Shown one piece after another: positions 1 to 10,056 of a stretch of 64,000 nucleotides of DNA (the stretch's first letter is position 1; each line of letters begins with the position of its first letter). The position numbers were made by a program, and so were the translations under genes. This DNA is from Phytohabitans maris (GTDB taxonomy: Bacteria > Actinomycetota > Actinomycetes > Mycobacteriales > Micromonosporaceae). The stretch is from contig NZ_JAVHUY010000008.1 in NCBI RefSeq assembly GCF_031085175.1, positions 124,001 through 188,000 of the forward strand, in the 5' to 3' direction. The notes beneath the pieces were generated by a model that worked only from the letters and a program-made list of their open reading frames with translations, made no database searches and was not told the DNA's origin.

Positions 1-2479
<2,479 letters not shown>

Positions 2480-2783
2480 GTCGCCCACCTCCGGTCCCGG
2501 TGTCGCGTCCCTGCCCGTTTCGGCCTCTCCGGGCTGTCCCGGCTCTTGTTCCGGGCTCGCCCAATGGTCGGGGCTGGCCCGGCTCACGTTCGGCCGCCCC
2601 GGCTGGGCCGGCTCCTGTCCGTCCCGGCTGGGCCGGCTCCTGTCCGGGCTACCCCGGCGACAATCCCGGCAAACGCGGCGCACGACACAGTCCGGCGCGG
2701 CCCCTCGGGCGGCCCGTCACCCCCGCCGGCCCCGCGGACCCGCCCGCCACTGTGGACGCGGCGGGCCGCCGCCGGCCGCCCGG
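2480..2783. other. Intergenic region upstream of the ClpC-like gene
   Basis: This 304-bp spacer lies between the ClpC-like gene start and the GH16-like gene stop, both reading leftward. It should carry the clp promoter. It contains a 25-bp tandem repeat (separate entry), several shorter CCCGGCT/GGCCGGCTC variants around 2520-2590, and a CCACTGTGGAC element near 2750. I found no HrcA CIRCE or HspR HAIR inverted repeat by eye and no convincing ORF. Confidence 0.5.
2598..2647. repeat. Two-copy 25-bp tandem repeat upstream of the Clp gene
   Basis: Two head-to-tail copies of a 25-bp unit with core GGCTGGGCCGGCTCCTGTCC, starting at 2601 and 2626, identical apart from one base before the core. It lies about 120 bp upstream of the ClpC-like start codon, in the likely promoter or 5' leader. 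Degenerate related segments precede it near 2525-2590. Confidence 0.75.
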
Positions 2784-3542
2784 TCAGGCGAGGGCGAGGG
2801 GGTGGCCGGCCACGTGGGAGACGACCATCTCCGGGACCGGGGGCGTCGGGTGGGACGGGTCGCCCTTCGCCGGGAAGTCGAATACGCCGAGCATGAGCTG
2901 GACCGGGTAGTCCGGGGCCTGGCCGACCTCGCGGACCACCTCACCGTCCACTGTGAACACCAGGGAGCCGGGGCGCCAGTCGACGGCGTACGTGTGGTAG
3001 TCGCTTACGTCCAGCGGGAGCGGCTCGGCGGCGAACTCCTCGGTGAGCGACGGGTCGCGGAAGCGGTGCAGCCCCATGCCCACCGCGGCCGTACCGTCGT
3101 GGACCGCGTCGCCGAAGATCTCGGCCACGCAGATCTCGCCGGAGTGCTCGGGCCGGTCCTCGACGCCGGAGAGCCAGAACGCGAACATCGAGCGCGCGCT
3201 GACGACGCCGCGCATCCGGATCTCGACGTGCCCGTACCGCGGGGTGTAGCCCCAGAACTCGGGCTGCTCCTCGCGCACCGCCAGCCCCTCCCGGAACGGC
3301 TGCTGCCCGGTGCGGCCGCCGCTCTGCACGCAGGACACCCGCATCGGCTCGGGGTGGCGGTCGGGGCACCACAGCGGCTGGCCCGGCGGGATGGTCAGGC
3401 GCAGTTCGCCGCCGCGCACCGCGTACGTCGCCCGGCTGGCCGCGCGGGAGCTCCAGTGCGGCAGGTAGTAGGGGAGCCACACGTCCGGGTCCAGGGTCTC
3501 GCCGGCGAAGCGCTCGTCGAGGCTGCGACGTCCGTCCCGCAT
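2784..3542 (-). CDS. GH16-like (concanavalin-fold) protein with altered catalytic motif
   Basis: A 252-residue protein with the jelly-roll pattern of glycoside hydrolase family 16 (laminarinase/endoglucanase superfamily): YGHVEIRMR near 103-111, a catalytic-strand region at 135-142, and DYHTYAVDWRPGSLVFTVDGE near 181-201. GH16 enzymes normally carry E-x-D-x-(x)-E. Here the segment reads EICVAE at 136-141, with cysteine in place of the central aspartate while both glutamates remain. No signal peptide is evident, which is unusual for a polysaccharidase. Starts at an ATG at 3542, divergent from the Ddn-like gene. Function could be weak hydrolysis, transglycosylation or carbohydrate binding; family membership is confident, activity is not. 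Confidence 0.8.
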   Translation of the reverse strand: MRDGRRSLDERFAGETLDPDVWLPYYLPHWSSRAASRATYAVRGGELRLTIPPGQPLWCPDRHPEPMRVSCVQSGGRTGQQPFREGLAVREEQPEFWGYTPRYGHVEIRMRGVVSARSMFAFWLSGVEDRPEHSGEICVAEIFGDAVHDGTAAVGMGLHRFRDPSLTEEFAAEPLPLDVSDYHTYAVDWRPGSLVFTVDGEVVREVGQAPDYPVQLMLGVFDFPAKGDPSHPTPPVPEMVVSHVAGHPLALA

Positions 3543-3630
3543 ACCGCAGGGTACCGCCGGAGGCGACCATCAATGCTACGGTTGCCCCAATGTTGCAGTA
3601 ACACCACGTTTCTTGGACGGGGGGGGCGCC

Positions 3631-4047
3631 ATGACCGCGCGCAGGTACCTCAAGCCGCCGTGGATGCAGCGCAAGGTGGGCAACGTGCTGGCCCCGCTGT
3701 TCCGGCCGGCCATCGTCGCCCGGCTCTCGGTGCCCGGGCGGCGCAGCGGCGAGTGGCGCACCACGCCGGTCGTCGTGCTCGACCACGGCGGCGAGCGCTA
3801 CCTCGTCTCCGTCTTCGGCACCACCGACTGGGCGCTCGACCTGCGCGCCTCCGGCCGCGGCCGGCTCGCGCGGCAGCAGCGGGTCGAGGAGTTCGGGGCC
3901 GAGGAGGTGCCGGTGGGGCAGCGCCAGCCGATCCTCGACGCCTACCTCGCCCGCTTCGCGAAGATGCCGCACGTCGAGGCGGCGTTCCGCAGCCTGCCCG
4001 ACCCGGCCGACCACCCGACCTTCCGGCTCGCGTCCGCGCGCGACTGA
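3631..4047 (+). CDS. Nitroreductase/deazaflavin-dependent oxidoreductase family (Ddn, DUF385) protein
   Basis: A 138-residue member of the actinobacterial Ddn/DUF385 group, many of which bind reduced F420 and reduce quinones or nitro compounds. Family hallmarks are the basic N-terminus MTARRYLKPPWMQRKVGN, then LSVPGRRSGEWRTTPVVVLDHGGERYLVSVFGTTDWALDLRAS, the usual split-barrel core that binds the deazaflavin phosphate. The ATG at 3631 is chosen over an in-frame TTG at 3613 because a GGACGGGG-type ribosome site precedes it. Stands alone, divergent from the GH16-like gene. Substrate is unknown. Confidence 0.85.
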   Translation: MTARRYLKPPWMQRKVGNVLAPLFRPAIVARLSVPGRRSGEWRTTPVVVLDHGGERYLVSVFGTTDWALDLRASGRGRLARQQRVEEFGAEEVPVGQRQPILDAYLARFAKMPHVEAAFRSLPDPADHPTFRLASARD

Positions 4048-4090
4048 GGCCGCGCTCGGGTCGCGCCGCCCGCGCCGGCACGACTGGAGC

Positions 4091-4123
4091 GACAGTGCTG
4101 TCGAACGGCTCCCGTGACAGCAC
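4091..4123. other. Overlapping short dyads after the Ddn-like gene
   Basis: GACAG-tg-CTGTC at 4091-4102 is followed by an 8-bp inverted pair GTGCTGTC (4095-4102) / GACAGCAC (4116-4123) with a 13-nt loop, about 45 bp downstream of the stop at 4047. It could terminate the Ddn-like transcript or act as an operator; there is no U-tract. Confidence 0.4.
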
Positions 4124-4213
4124 CGCTGTTCCAGCCGTCGAAGGCGCGCACGCGATCGCCGCCGCCCGGGCGGCGGGCGGGAGCCGCCGCCGGCATGACC
4201 GATCTGGCGCACT

Positions 4214-4277
4214 AAATGATCATGTGAACGGGCTTGTGAAGAGCGGTAACCGGGGCGTTTCCCAACGGAGATCATTT
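4214..4277. promoter_or_regulatory. Widely spaced inverted repeat upstream of secreted hydrolase
   Basis: AAATGATC (4214-4221) and GATCATTT (4270-4277) are perfect 8-bp inverted copies 48 bp apart, in the otherwise GC-rich spacer just before the secreted hydrolase gene. The left copy sits in the palindrome ATGATCAT. The arrangement suits a looping or paired operator, but no regulator can be named. Confidence 0.35.
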
Positions 4278-4340
4278 GGAACACGGCTGCCATAGTCTCC
4301 GCCCGCGCTGACCCCTCAGCGCGAGAAGGAGATACGGCAC

Positions 4341-6767
4341 ATGCCCCGTTTCGCTCCCACGCGCGCCGCCGCCCGCACGACCGCGGTGCTCGCTGCCATC
4401 CTGCTCGCCGCCGGCCTCGGTGCACCCGCCGGGGCCGACCCGGGCGACCCTACCAACGAATCGACGGACGCAAAAGGATTCACCGTCGAGCCGCTGCCCG
4501 AGGGCGGCTGGCGGGTGACCCTGTCGCTCGCCGAGCCGCTGCCGGTGCGCGACGCCGCCCCGGAGCTCGCCGTCGACGGCCAGGTCGTCGGCGCGGCCAA
4601 GGAGTCGCCCGACGGGCTCACGCTCACCACCGAGACCACCGACCCCGCGGTCGCCGGTGCCGGGAGCGTCGAGGTCGCCTGGAACGGCGAGGTGCCCGGC
4701 GCGGCGGCGGCCGCGCGGCGCTCCGCGCCCTGGCACTACACGCCGAAGCCCTTCCACCGCAAGCCGGTCTACACCGACCCGGCCACCCCCGGGAAGTACG
4801 CGGTGGAGCGGCTGGACTACGACCTCGGCGACACCCCGACCACGCTGCCCGGCCTCAGCGGCCTGCCGGTCGAGCTGCGCGCCGCCGTCTACGCCCCCGC
4901 GAAGGCGCGCGGCGAGCGGCCGGTCGTCGTCTTCCTGCACGGGCGCCACTCGGCCTGCTACAACCCGACGACCCGGCAGACCAACAACACCAACTGGCCG
5001 TGCGCCGAGGGGTTCATCCCGATCGACAGCTACCTCGGCTACACCGAGACGGCCGTCGCCCTGGCCAGCCACGGCTACGTCGTGGTGTCGGTCAGCGCGA
5101 ACGGCGTCAACGCCAAGGACGCCAGCTTCACCGACGACAACGGCGCGGCCGCCCGTGGCGAACTGGTCATGAAGCACCTCGACCTGCTGGCCCAGTGGAA
5201 CCAGAAGCGCGGCCACCCGCTCAAGGGCCGCCTCGACCTGTCCAATGTGGGGCTGATGGGGCACTCGCGGGGCGGTGAGGGCGTGGTCGAGGCCGCGCTG
5301 ATGAACGCCGAACGGCGCCACCCGTACGGGGTCCGCGCCGTGCTCCCGCTCGCCCCGGTCGACTTCGGCCGGGCCAGCCTGCCGGACGTGCCGATGGCGG
5401 TGCTGCTGCCGTACTGCGACGGGGACGTCTCCAACCAGCAGGGGCAGCACTTCTTCGACGACACCCGCTACTCGCTCGACGACGACGTGCTCCGCTCCTC
5501 GCTCATGATCATGGGCGCCGACCACAACTTCTTCAACACCGAGTGGACCCCGGGCGACTCGGTCGCGCCCTCCGGCGACGACTGGTCCCCGGCCAACGAC
5601 GAGGTCTGCGGCAGCGCCAGCCCCACCCGGCTGACCGCGGCCGAGCAGCGGGCCGTCGGCACCGCGTACATGGCCGGCTTCTTCCGGCTGGTGCAGGGCG
5701 GGGAGAAGGCGTTCCTGCCGCTCTTCGACGGCACCAACGGCACCGTCCCGTCGGCCGGCCGCGCCGAGGTGTACGCCCAGGCGCAGCAGCCCTCGTCGCG
5801 GCGGGAGGACCTGGCGCCGCTGGAACGGCCGGCCGGCAACGTCTCGGTGACCGGCTTCGACCTCGGCGCGTACTGCCACAGCGTGGCCTCCCGGGTGCCG
5901 GCCGGCCAGACCCCCTGCTCGGCGACGACGCAGACCTCGAAGATTCCACACTGGACACCGGCGACGTTCGCCACGTCGGTGCCGACCAGCCCGGTGCTCC
6001 GGCTCCAGTGGAGCGAGGCGTCGGTCGCGCCGAGCGTGCGGATCGCGCTCGGGCCCGGCCAGCGCGACGCCGACGGGTACGACGCGCTCACGTTCCGCCT
6101 GGCGCGGGACGAGACCGCGGTCGGCGACGTCGACCTGGACGTCACCGTGACCGACCACAAGGGACGGTCGGCGACGGTGCGGGTGGGTGACGTGAGCCCG
6201 GCGCTCACCCCGTTCCCGGCCTCCACCAACACTCCGAACGGGATGAACCGCCTCGGCAAGACCTGGCTGCGCACGGTACGCGTCCCGGTCGACGACTTCG
6301 CCCGCCGGGTGGACGAGGACAACCTGAGGTACGTGACCATCAGGCCGGCCACCCCGACCGGCGGCGCGTACCTGTCCGACATCGCGTTCGACAGCACCGG
6401 CGTGGGGCGGGGCGGCCCGACCGGGGCGGTACGGGTGAGCATCGCCGACGCCACGGTGGCGGAGGGCGACGGCACCGGCACCGCGACCATGCGGCTGACG
6501 CTGAGCGACCGGCTCACGGAGCCGGCCAGGCTGTACGTGCAGACCGCCGCGAGCGGTTCGGCGTCGGCGGGACAGGTGCCGCTGCTGTCGTTCCCGGTCA
6601 CGCTTCCGAAGTGGACGAAGCAGGTGACGATCCAGGTGCCGCTGACCGGCAACACCGCGGTCAACCCGGCCGAGCTGCGCTACAAGACGACCATCTCGGC
6701 GCCGACCGGCGTGGTGATCGGCGACGGGTTCGCCTGGCTGACGGTGACCGACGACGACGCCGCCTGA
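4341..6767 (+). CDS. Large secreted alpha/beta hydrolase with C-terminal Calx-beta-like domain
   Basis: 808 residues. A Sec-type signal peptide (basic start, hydrophobic run 14-30) ends near APAGA-DPG at about 32. An N-terminal beta-rich segment (about 45-130) precedes an alpha/beta hydrolase core: VVVFLHGRHSAC near 195-206 (oxyanion region) and the nucleophile elbow GHSRGG with Ser309. The C-terminus (about 690-805) has the pattern of a Calx-beta motif (VRVSIADATVAEGDGTGTATMRLTLS, closing WLTVTDDD). A GAAGGAGAT ribosome site lies close upstream of the ATG at 4341. Probably an exported esterase, lipase or peptidase-like enzyme; substrate is unknown. Followed by a strong hairpin terminator. 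Confidence 0.85.
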   Translation: MPRFAPTRAAARTTAVLAAILLAAGLGAPAGADPGDPTNESTDAKGFTVEPLPEGGWRVTLSLAEPLPVRDAAPELAVDGQVVGAAKESPDGLTLTTETTDPAVAGAGSVEVAWNGEVPGAAAAARRSAPWHYTPKPFHRKPVYTDPATPGKYAVERLDYDLGDTPTTLPGLSGLPVELRAAVYAPAKARGERPVVVFLHGRHSACYNPTTRQTNNTNWPCAEGFIPIDSYLGYTETAVALASHGYVVVSVSANGVNAKDASFTDDNGAAARGELVMKHLDLLAQWNQKRGHPLKGRLDLSNVGLMGHSRGGEGVVEAALMNAERRHPYGVRAVLPLAPVDFGRASLPDVPMAVLLPYCDGDVSNQQGQHFFDDTRYSLDDDVLRSSLMIMGADHNFFNTEWTPGDSVAPSGDDWSPANDEVCGSASPTRLTAAEQRAVGTAYMAGFFRLVQGGEKAFLPLFDGTNGTVPSAGRAEVYAQAQQPSSRREDLAPLERPAGNVSVTGFDLGAYCHSVASRVPAGQTPCSATTQTSKIPHWTPATFATSVPTSPVLRLQWSEASVAPSVRIALGPGQRDADGYDALTFRLARDETAVGDVDLDVTVTDHKGRSATVRVGDVSPALTPFPASTNTPNGMNRLGKTWLRTVRVPVDDFARRVDEDNLRYVTIRPATPTGGAYLSDIAFDSTGVGRGGPTGAVRVSIADATVAEGDGTGTATMRLTLSDRLTEPARLYVQTAASGSASAGQVPLLSFPVTLPKWTKQVTIQVPLTGNTAVNPAELRYKTTISAPTGVVIGDGFAWLTVTDDDAA

Positions 6768-6777
6768 CGCCTGACCG

Positions 6778-6811
6778 GCATGGGGCCGGCGGGGAACCGC
6801 CGGCCCCATGC
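6778..6811 (+). terminator. Strong hairpin terminator after the secreted hydrolase gene
   Basis: A perfect 15-bp stem (6778-6792 with 6797-6811, GCATGGGGCCGGCGG and its complement) closes on a 4-nt GGAA loop 10 bp after the stop at 6767. No U-tract follows, as is common in actinomycetes. It also separates the upstream gene from the methyltransferase that begins at 6827. Confidence 0.85.
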
Positions 6812-6826
6812 GATACTCGCCCGACC

Positions 6827-7867
6827 ATGACCACGTACGCCCTGCTCGTCTCGCCCGGCACCAACCGCGTGTACGCCGGCTCCGCCGTCGACCTGACCCG
6901 GACCGAGCTGGCGCTGTTCGGCGAGGCGGTGCTCGGCGGGCGGATCGGCGACGCGGAGGCGGTGACGATCGGCGGCGTCCGGTACGTCACGTTCGAGGCC
7001 GACCCGCTCACCGGGCGCGACCTGGCGCTGCTCGGCAACATGTCCGCGCTCTTCGCCCTCTACGAGCGGGTCGGCGACCTGCTCCGCCCGGTCGAGCGGC
7101 ACCGGCTGGACCGCTACGACGACGACCTGCTCACCATCCAGAAGTACGCCGGGAAGACCAACGAGCAGTTCACCAAGCTGCTGCTCAACGCCACGCTGCT
7201 CGCCTCCGCGTGGGCCGGTGAGCTGCTGGAGCGGCGCTTCACGGTGCTCGACCCGCTCTGCGGCCGGGGCACCACGCTCAACCAGGCGCTGATGTACGGC
7301 TTCGACGCGGCCGGCGTCGACCTGGACCAGAAGGACTTCGAGGCGTACCAGGCGTTCGTCACCACGTGGCTCAAGCGCAAGCGGGTCAAGCACCGGGTGC
7401 TGGAGTCCGGCCCGGTACGGCGCGAACGGCAGGTCGTCGGCCGGCGGCTGCGGATCGAGCTGGCACCCTCCAAAGAGGAGCGGAAGGCCGGCGCCACCCA
7501 GCTGCTCGACGTCGTCAACGCGGACACCGTCCGGGCCGGCGAGTTCTTCCGCCCGGGCACGGTCGACGTCGTCGTCGCCGACGCCCCGTACGGCGTGCAG
7601 CACGGCAGCCGTACCCCCGCCAAGGGGCTGGCCCGCGACCCCCTCGCGCTGCTCGCGGCGGCCGCGCCGGTCTGGGCCGGGCTCCTGCGCCCCGGCGGCG
7701 CGCTCGGCGTCTCCTGGAACACCTACGTGGCCCGCCGCGAGGACGCCGCCGAGGCGCTCGCGAAGGCCGGCCTGGACGTGCGCGACGGCGGGCCGTGGGC
7801 GGCGCTGCGGCACCGCGTCGACCAGGCCATCGTCCGCGACGTGCTGATCGCCACGAAACCGGCCTGA
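6827..7867 (+). CDS. TRM11/THUMP-type SAM-dependent methyltransferase
   Basis: 346-residue protein resembling the TRM11-like RNA methyltransferase group, which makes N2-methylguanosine in tRNA in archaea and eukaryotes. The C-terminal Rossmann domain carries DPLCGRGTTLNQALMYG (motif I) and VVVADAPYGVQHG (motif IV; DAPYG where many relatives have DPPYG). The N-terminal part (about 1-125) is presumably the RNA-recognition region. The ATG at 6827 is chosen because the upstream in-frame extension runs through the terminator hairpin. Could instead be an uncharacterised nucleic-acid methyltransferase. Confidence 0.82.
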   Translation: MTTYALLVSPGTNRVYAGSAVDLTRTELALFGEAVLGGRIGDAEAVTIGGVRYVTFEADPLTGRDLALLGNMSALFALYERVGDLLRPVERHRLDRYDDDLLTIQKYAGKTNEQFTKLLLNATLLASAWAGELLERRFTVLDPLCGRGTTLNQALMYGFDAAGVDLDQKDFEAYQAFVTTWLKRKRVKHRVLESGPVRRERQVVGRRLRIELAPSKEERKAGATQLLDVVNADTVRAGEFFRPGTVDVVVADAPYGVQHGSRTPAKGLARDPLALLAAAAPVWAGLLRPGGALGVSWNTYVARREDAAEALAKAGLDVRDGGPWAALRHRVDQAIVRDVLIATKPA

Positions 7868-7949
7868 GCCGCGGATCCCGGGCGGATTGTGCACCGCCGG
7901 CCGGGGAACTTGGGTTAACTGACCGGGCACGCAGTCAGGAGGAGCGCCG

Positions 7950-8966
7950 ATGAGAGCGGTTGTGTACACCCGTGGCGGAGACCCGTCCGTCCTGGAGGTC
8001 GTGGAGCGGCCGGTCCCCGAGCCCGGCCCCGGCGAGGTCCTGGTGCGGGTCGCGGTCTCCGGCGTCAACCCGACCGACTGGAAGTCCCGGCGCGGCGGCA
8101 CGGCACCGCCCGGCGGCTGGCAGATCCCCAACCAGGATGGCGCCGGCGTGGTCGAGGCGGTCGGCGTCGGCGTGGACGCCGCCCTGGTCGGCGAGCGGGT
8201 CTGGGTCTGGGAGGCGGCCTGGCAGCGCCCCTGGGGCACGGCCGCCGAGTACACGCTGGTGCCGGCCCGCCAGGTGGTGCGGCTCGGCCCGGCCTCGTTC
8301 GACCTCGGCGCGAGCCTCGGCATCCCGTTCCTGACCGCGCACCGCTGCCTCACCGCCGGCGAGGCGATGCCGGACCGGATCAACGCCGGCGCGATGGAGG
8401 GGCGGGTCGTGCTGGTGCAGGGCGGCGCCGGCGCGGTCGGCAACGCGGCCGTCCAGCTCGCCCGCTGGGCGGACGCCACGGTGGTCGCCACCGTCAGCGG
8501 CCCGGAGAAGGCCCAGCTCGCCGCCGCCGCGGGCGCCGACCACGTGGTCGACTACCGCCAGCAGGACGTGGTCGCCGAGGTCAGGCGGATCGCCCCGCGC
8601 GGCGTCGATGCGGTCGTCGAGGTCGCGCCCGGCGCCAACGCCGCCATCGACGTCCAGGTCGCCGCCGCGCACGCCTGCGTGGCCGCCTACGCCACCGACG
8701 GCGGCGACACCCTGACCCTGCCGGTCCGCCCGCTGATGGGCCCGAACGCGCGCTGGCAGTTCGTGCTCGTCTACACGCTGACCGAGGCCGCCAAGGCCAA
8801 GGCGGTCTACGACGTGGCGGCCGCGGCGGCCGAGGGCGTGCTGCGGGTCGGCTCCGAGGCCGGGCTCCCGCTGCACTACTACCCGCTCGACGAGGCCGCC
8901 GCCGCGCACGCCGCCGTCGAGGCCGGCGCGGTGGGCAAGGTGCTGATCCTGACCACCGACACCTGA
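7950..8966 (+). CDS. Zinc-independent medium-chain dehydrogenase/NADPH:quinone reductase
   Basis: 338 residues of the MDR superfamily, quinone oxidoreductase branch. GroES-like N-terminal half with VSGVNPTDWKSRRGG and PNQDGAGVVEAVG; NADPH-binding Rossmann half with VLVQGGAGAVGNAAVQLARWADATVVATVSG (AxxGxxG-type turn). The cysteine/histidine zinc ligands of true alcohol dehydrogenases are absent, supporting a zinc-free quinone or enone reductase. AGGAGCG ribosome site precedes the ATG. Single gene with no pathway partner nearby. Confidence 0.9.
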   Translation: MRAVVYTRGGDPSVLEVVERPVPEPGPGEVLVRVAVSGVNPTDWKSRRGGTAPPGGWQIPNQDGAGVVEAVGVGVDAALVGERVWVWEAAWQRPWGTAAEYTLVPARQVVRLGPASFDLGASLGIPFLTAHRCLTAGEAMPDRINAGAMEGRVVLVQGGAGAVGNAAVQLARWADATVVATVSGPEKAQLAAAAGADHVVDYRQQDVVAEVRRIAPRGVDAVVEVAPGANAAIDVQVAAAHACVAAYATDGGDTLTLPVRPLMGPNARWQFVLVYTLTEAAKAKAVYDVAAAAAEGVLRVGSEAGLPLHYYPLDEAAAAHAAVEAGAVGKVLILTTDT

Positions 8967-9028
8967 GTGCTCTGGCGCGCCGGCCGCGCCGCGCCCATAC
9001 TGGCGCCCTTCGTGGAAGGGAGGTCCCG

Positions 9029-9139
9029 ATGAGCCGACGCGCACGCACCCTGCTGCTCGCCGCCCTCACCGCCGCCGCCACCGGCACCGCGGTGCTGCTG
9101 GCGGCCGCGGCACAGGCCGGCATCCAGGGCAGCGGCTGA
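9029..9139 (+). CDS. Small 36-residue membrane or exported peptide
   Basis: Short ORF with a very strong ribosome site (GGAAGGGAGG, 5-7 bp before the ATG). The product begins MSRRARTLLL, continues as one alanine-rich hydrophobic helix (about 8-28) and ends AGIQGSG. A positive N-terminus plus a single hydrophobic segment means a small inner-membrane peptide or a cleaved signal-peptide fragment. It is preceded by a possible CATACT -10 hexamer near 8995. No family recognised; reality rests on the ribosome site and the clean signal-like composition. Confidence 0.5.
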   Translation: MSRRARTLLLAALTAAATGTAVLLAAAAQAGIQGSG

Positions 9140-9279
9140 CCGCACCACCGCGGGCCCCGGCGCGAACCCCGGGCGGCAGGAGATCGCGGTATTTCGGTGC
9201 CCCTCTGGAGCCGTTCGCATAATTGGCGGTGCGCTGTTCGTCAACTCCGCCGGCTTGGTCGTAGGACCGGATCGAAGTA

Positions 9280-9326
9280 GATCTAGAACATCTAGGGCTG
9301 ATATAGAGCCCTAAACGTTCTAGATC
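9280..9326. repeat. 20-bp imperfect inverted repeat in the AT-rich island
   Basis: Left arm 9280-9299 (GATCTAGAACATCTAGGGCT) and right arm 9307-9326 pair at 18 of 20 positions around a 7-nt loop. The arms contain nested palindromes (AGATCT, TCTAGA). The AT-rich sequence is unlike anything else in the window. Candidate operator, recombination site or hairpin; no adjacent regulator or integrase gene. Confidence 0.7.
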
Positions 9327-9664
9327 AAATCTAAACCTACATTCACCAACGGGCATATCGGGCAAGGCTGGCATCCGATCACGTCCGTACGTCGACGTCT
9401 CTCTATCGCCGGCCGCTCGGGCAGGGATCGACACCGAGCCCGAGCCAGTTACGGCTCTATACGGGCACTGGAATTACCACGACCTACAACGCGTGCGTCT
9501 TCGCCCGCACGCCCACGTAGATTCCGGGCGCACGATCAGCACGCCGACCACGCTTTCCATGATCGACGCTCGGAGATCAGCCCAGGGCGCAGATCGTGGT
9601 ATCTGGCTGTCGCTCCGGGTGCGGCCAAGTACCAGGGTCTGCCCAGAGACAGCCGCGATTTGTC

Positions 9665-10033
9665 CCGGTCCGCCGCAGCTGTGGACCGCTTGCTCCCGCG
9701 GGCACCGCTGCGGCCGTCGGCGAGCTGGCGCTCGCCGAAACCCCGGCCTCCGCTGCCGGCTCCGCGGGGCAAGCCCACCCCGGCTCGCTGCCGGGTGCAC
9801 GCACAGACGGGGCAGCTCGAGAGCTTCCCGCGCACACATCCGTCCGCCCGGCGCTGGCGCGGTGGTGAGGTGTCGTGGGCGCACGGACCTCTGGACGGCC
9901 GCTCGCTCCCCGCAGGGCCGGGGTGAGATCGGGCGCTGCCGAGGGCTGGGCCGCGGGAATGAGCGACGGTCCGCCAGCTGTGGAACCCACGCGCGGGCGC
10001 TTTCCCGCGGGCACCGCCGCGCCGTCGGCGGGC
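9665..10033. repeat. Diverged direct repeat pair (about 9665-9724 and 9967-10033)
   Basis: Both copies read GGTCCGCC..AGCTGTGGA, then CCCGCGGGCACCGC, then G..GCCGTCGGCG, with short indels between blocks. They lie 300 bp apart in the gene-poor island upstream of the 3' end of the GT9 gene. Probably remnants of a duplicated segment; function unknown. Confidence 0.5.
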
Positions 10034-10056
10034 GGCACGGACGTGGCGGCGGGCGG

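Larger units (their letters stand above)
9140..10056. other. 917-bp gene-poor island with AT-rich core
   Basis: No ORF here has a believable protein sequence. From about 9195 to 9500 the base composition falls well below the surroundings (runs such as TAGATCTAGAACATCTAG, AAATCTAAACC), then returns to high GC. The AT-rich core holds the long inverted repeat at 9280-9326; the GC-rich part holds two diverged copies of a direct repeat at 9665 and 9967. It lies between the small peptide gene and the converging GT9 gene. A decayed insertion, an integration scar or a nucleoid-silenced regulatory island are all possible. Confidence 0.5.

Noticed and set aside
2480-2783. CIRCE or HAIR heat-shock operator before the Clp gene
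   Set aside because: I looked for TTAGCACTC-N9-GAGTGCTAA and CTTGAGT-N7-ACTCAAG type repeats and saw neither.
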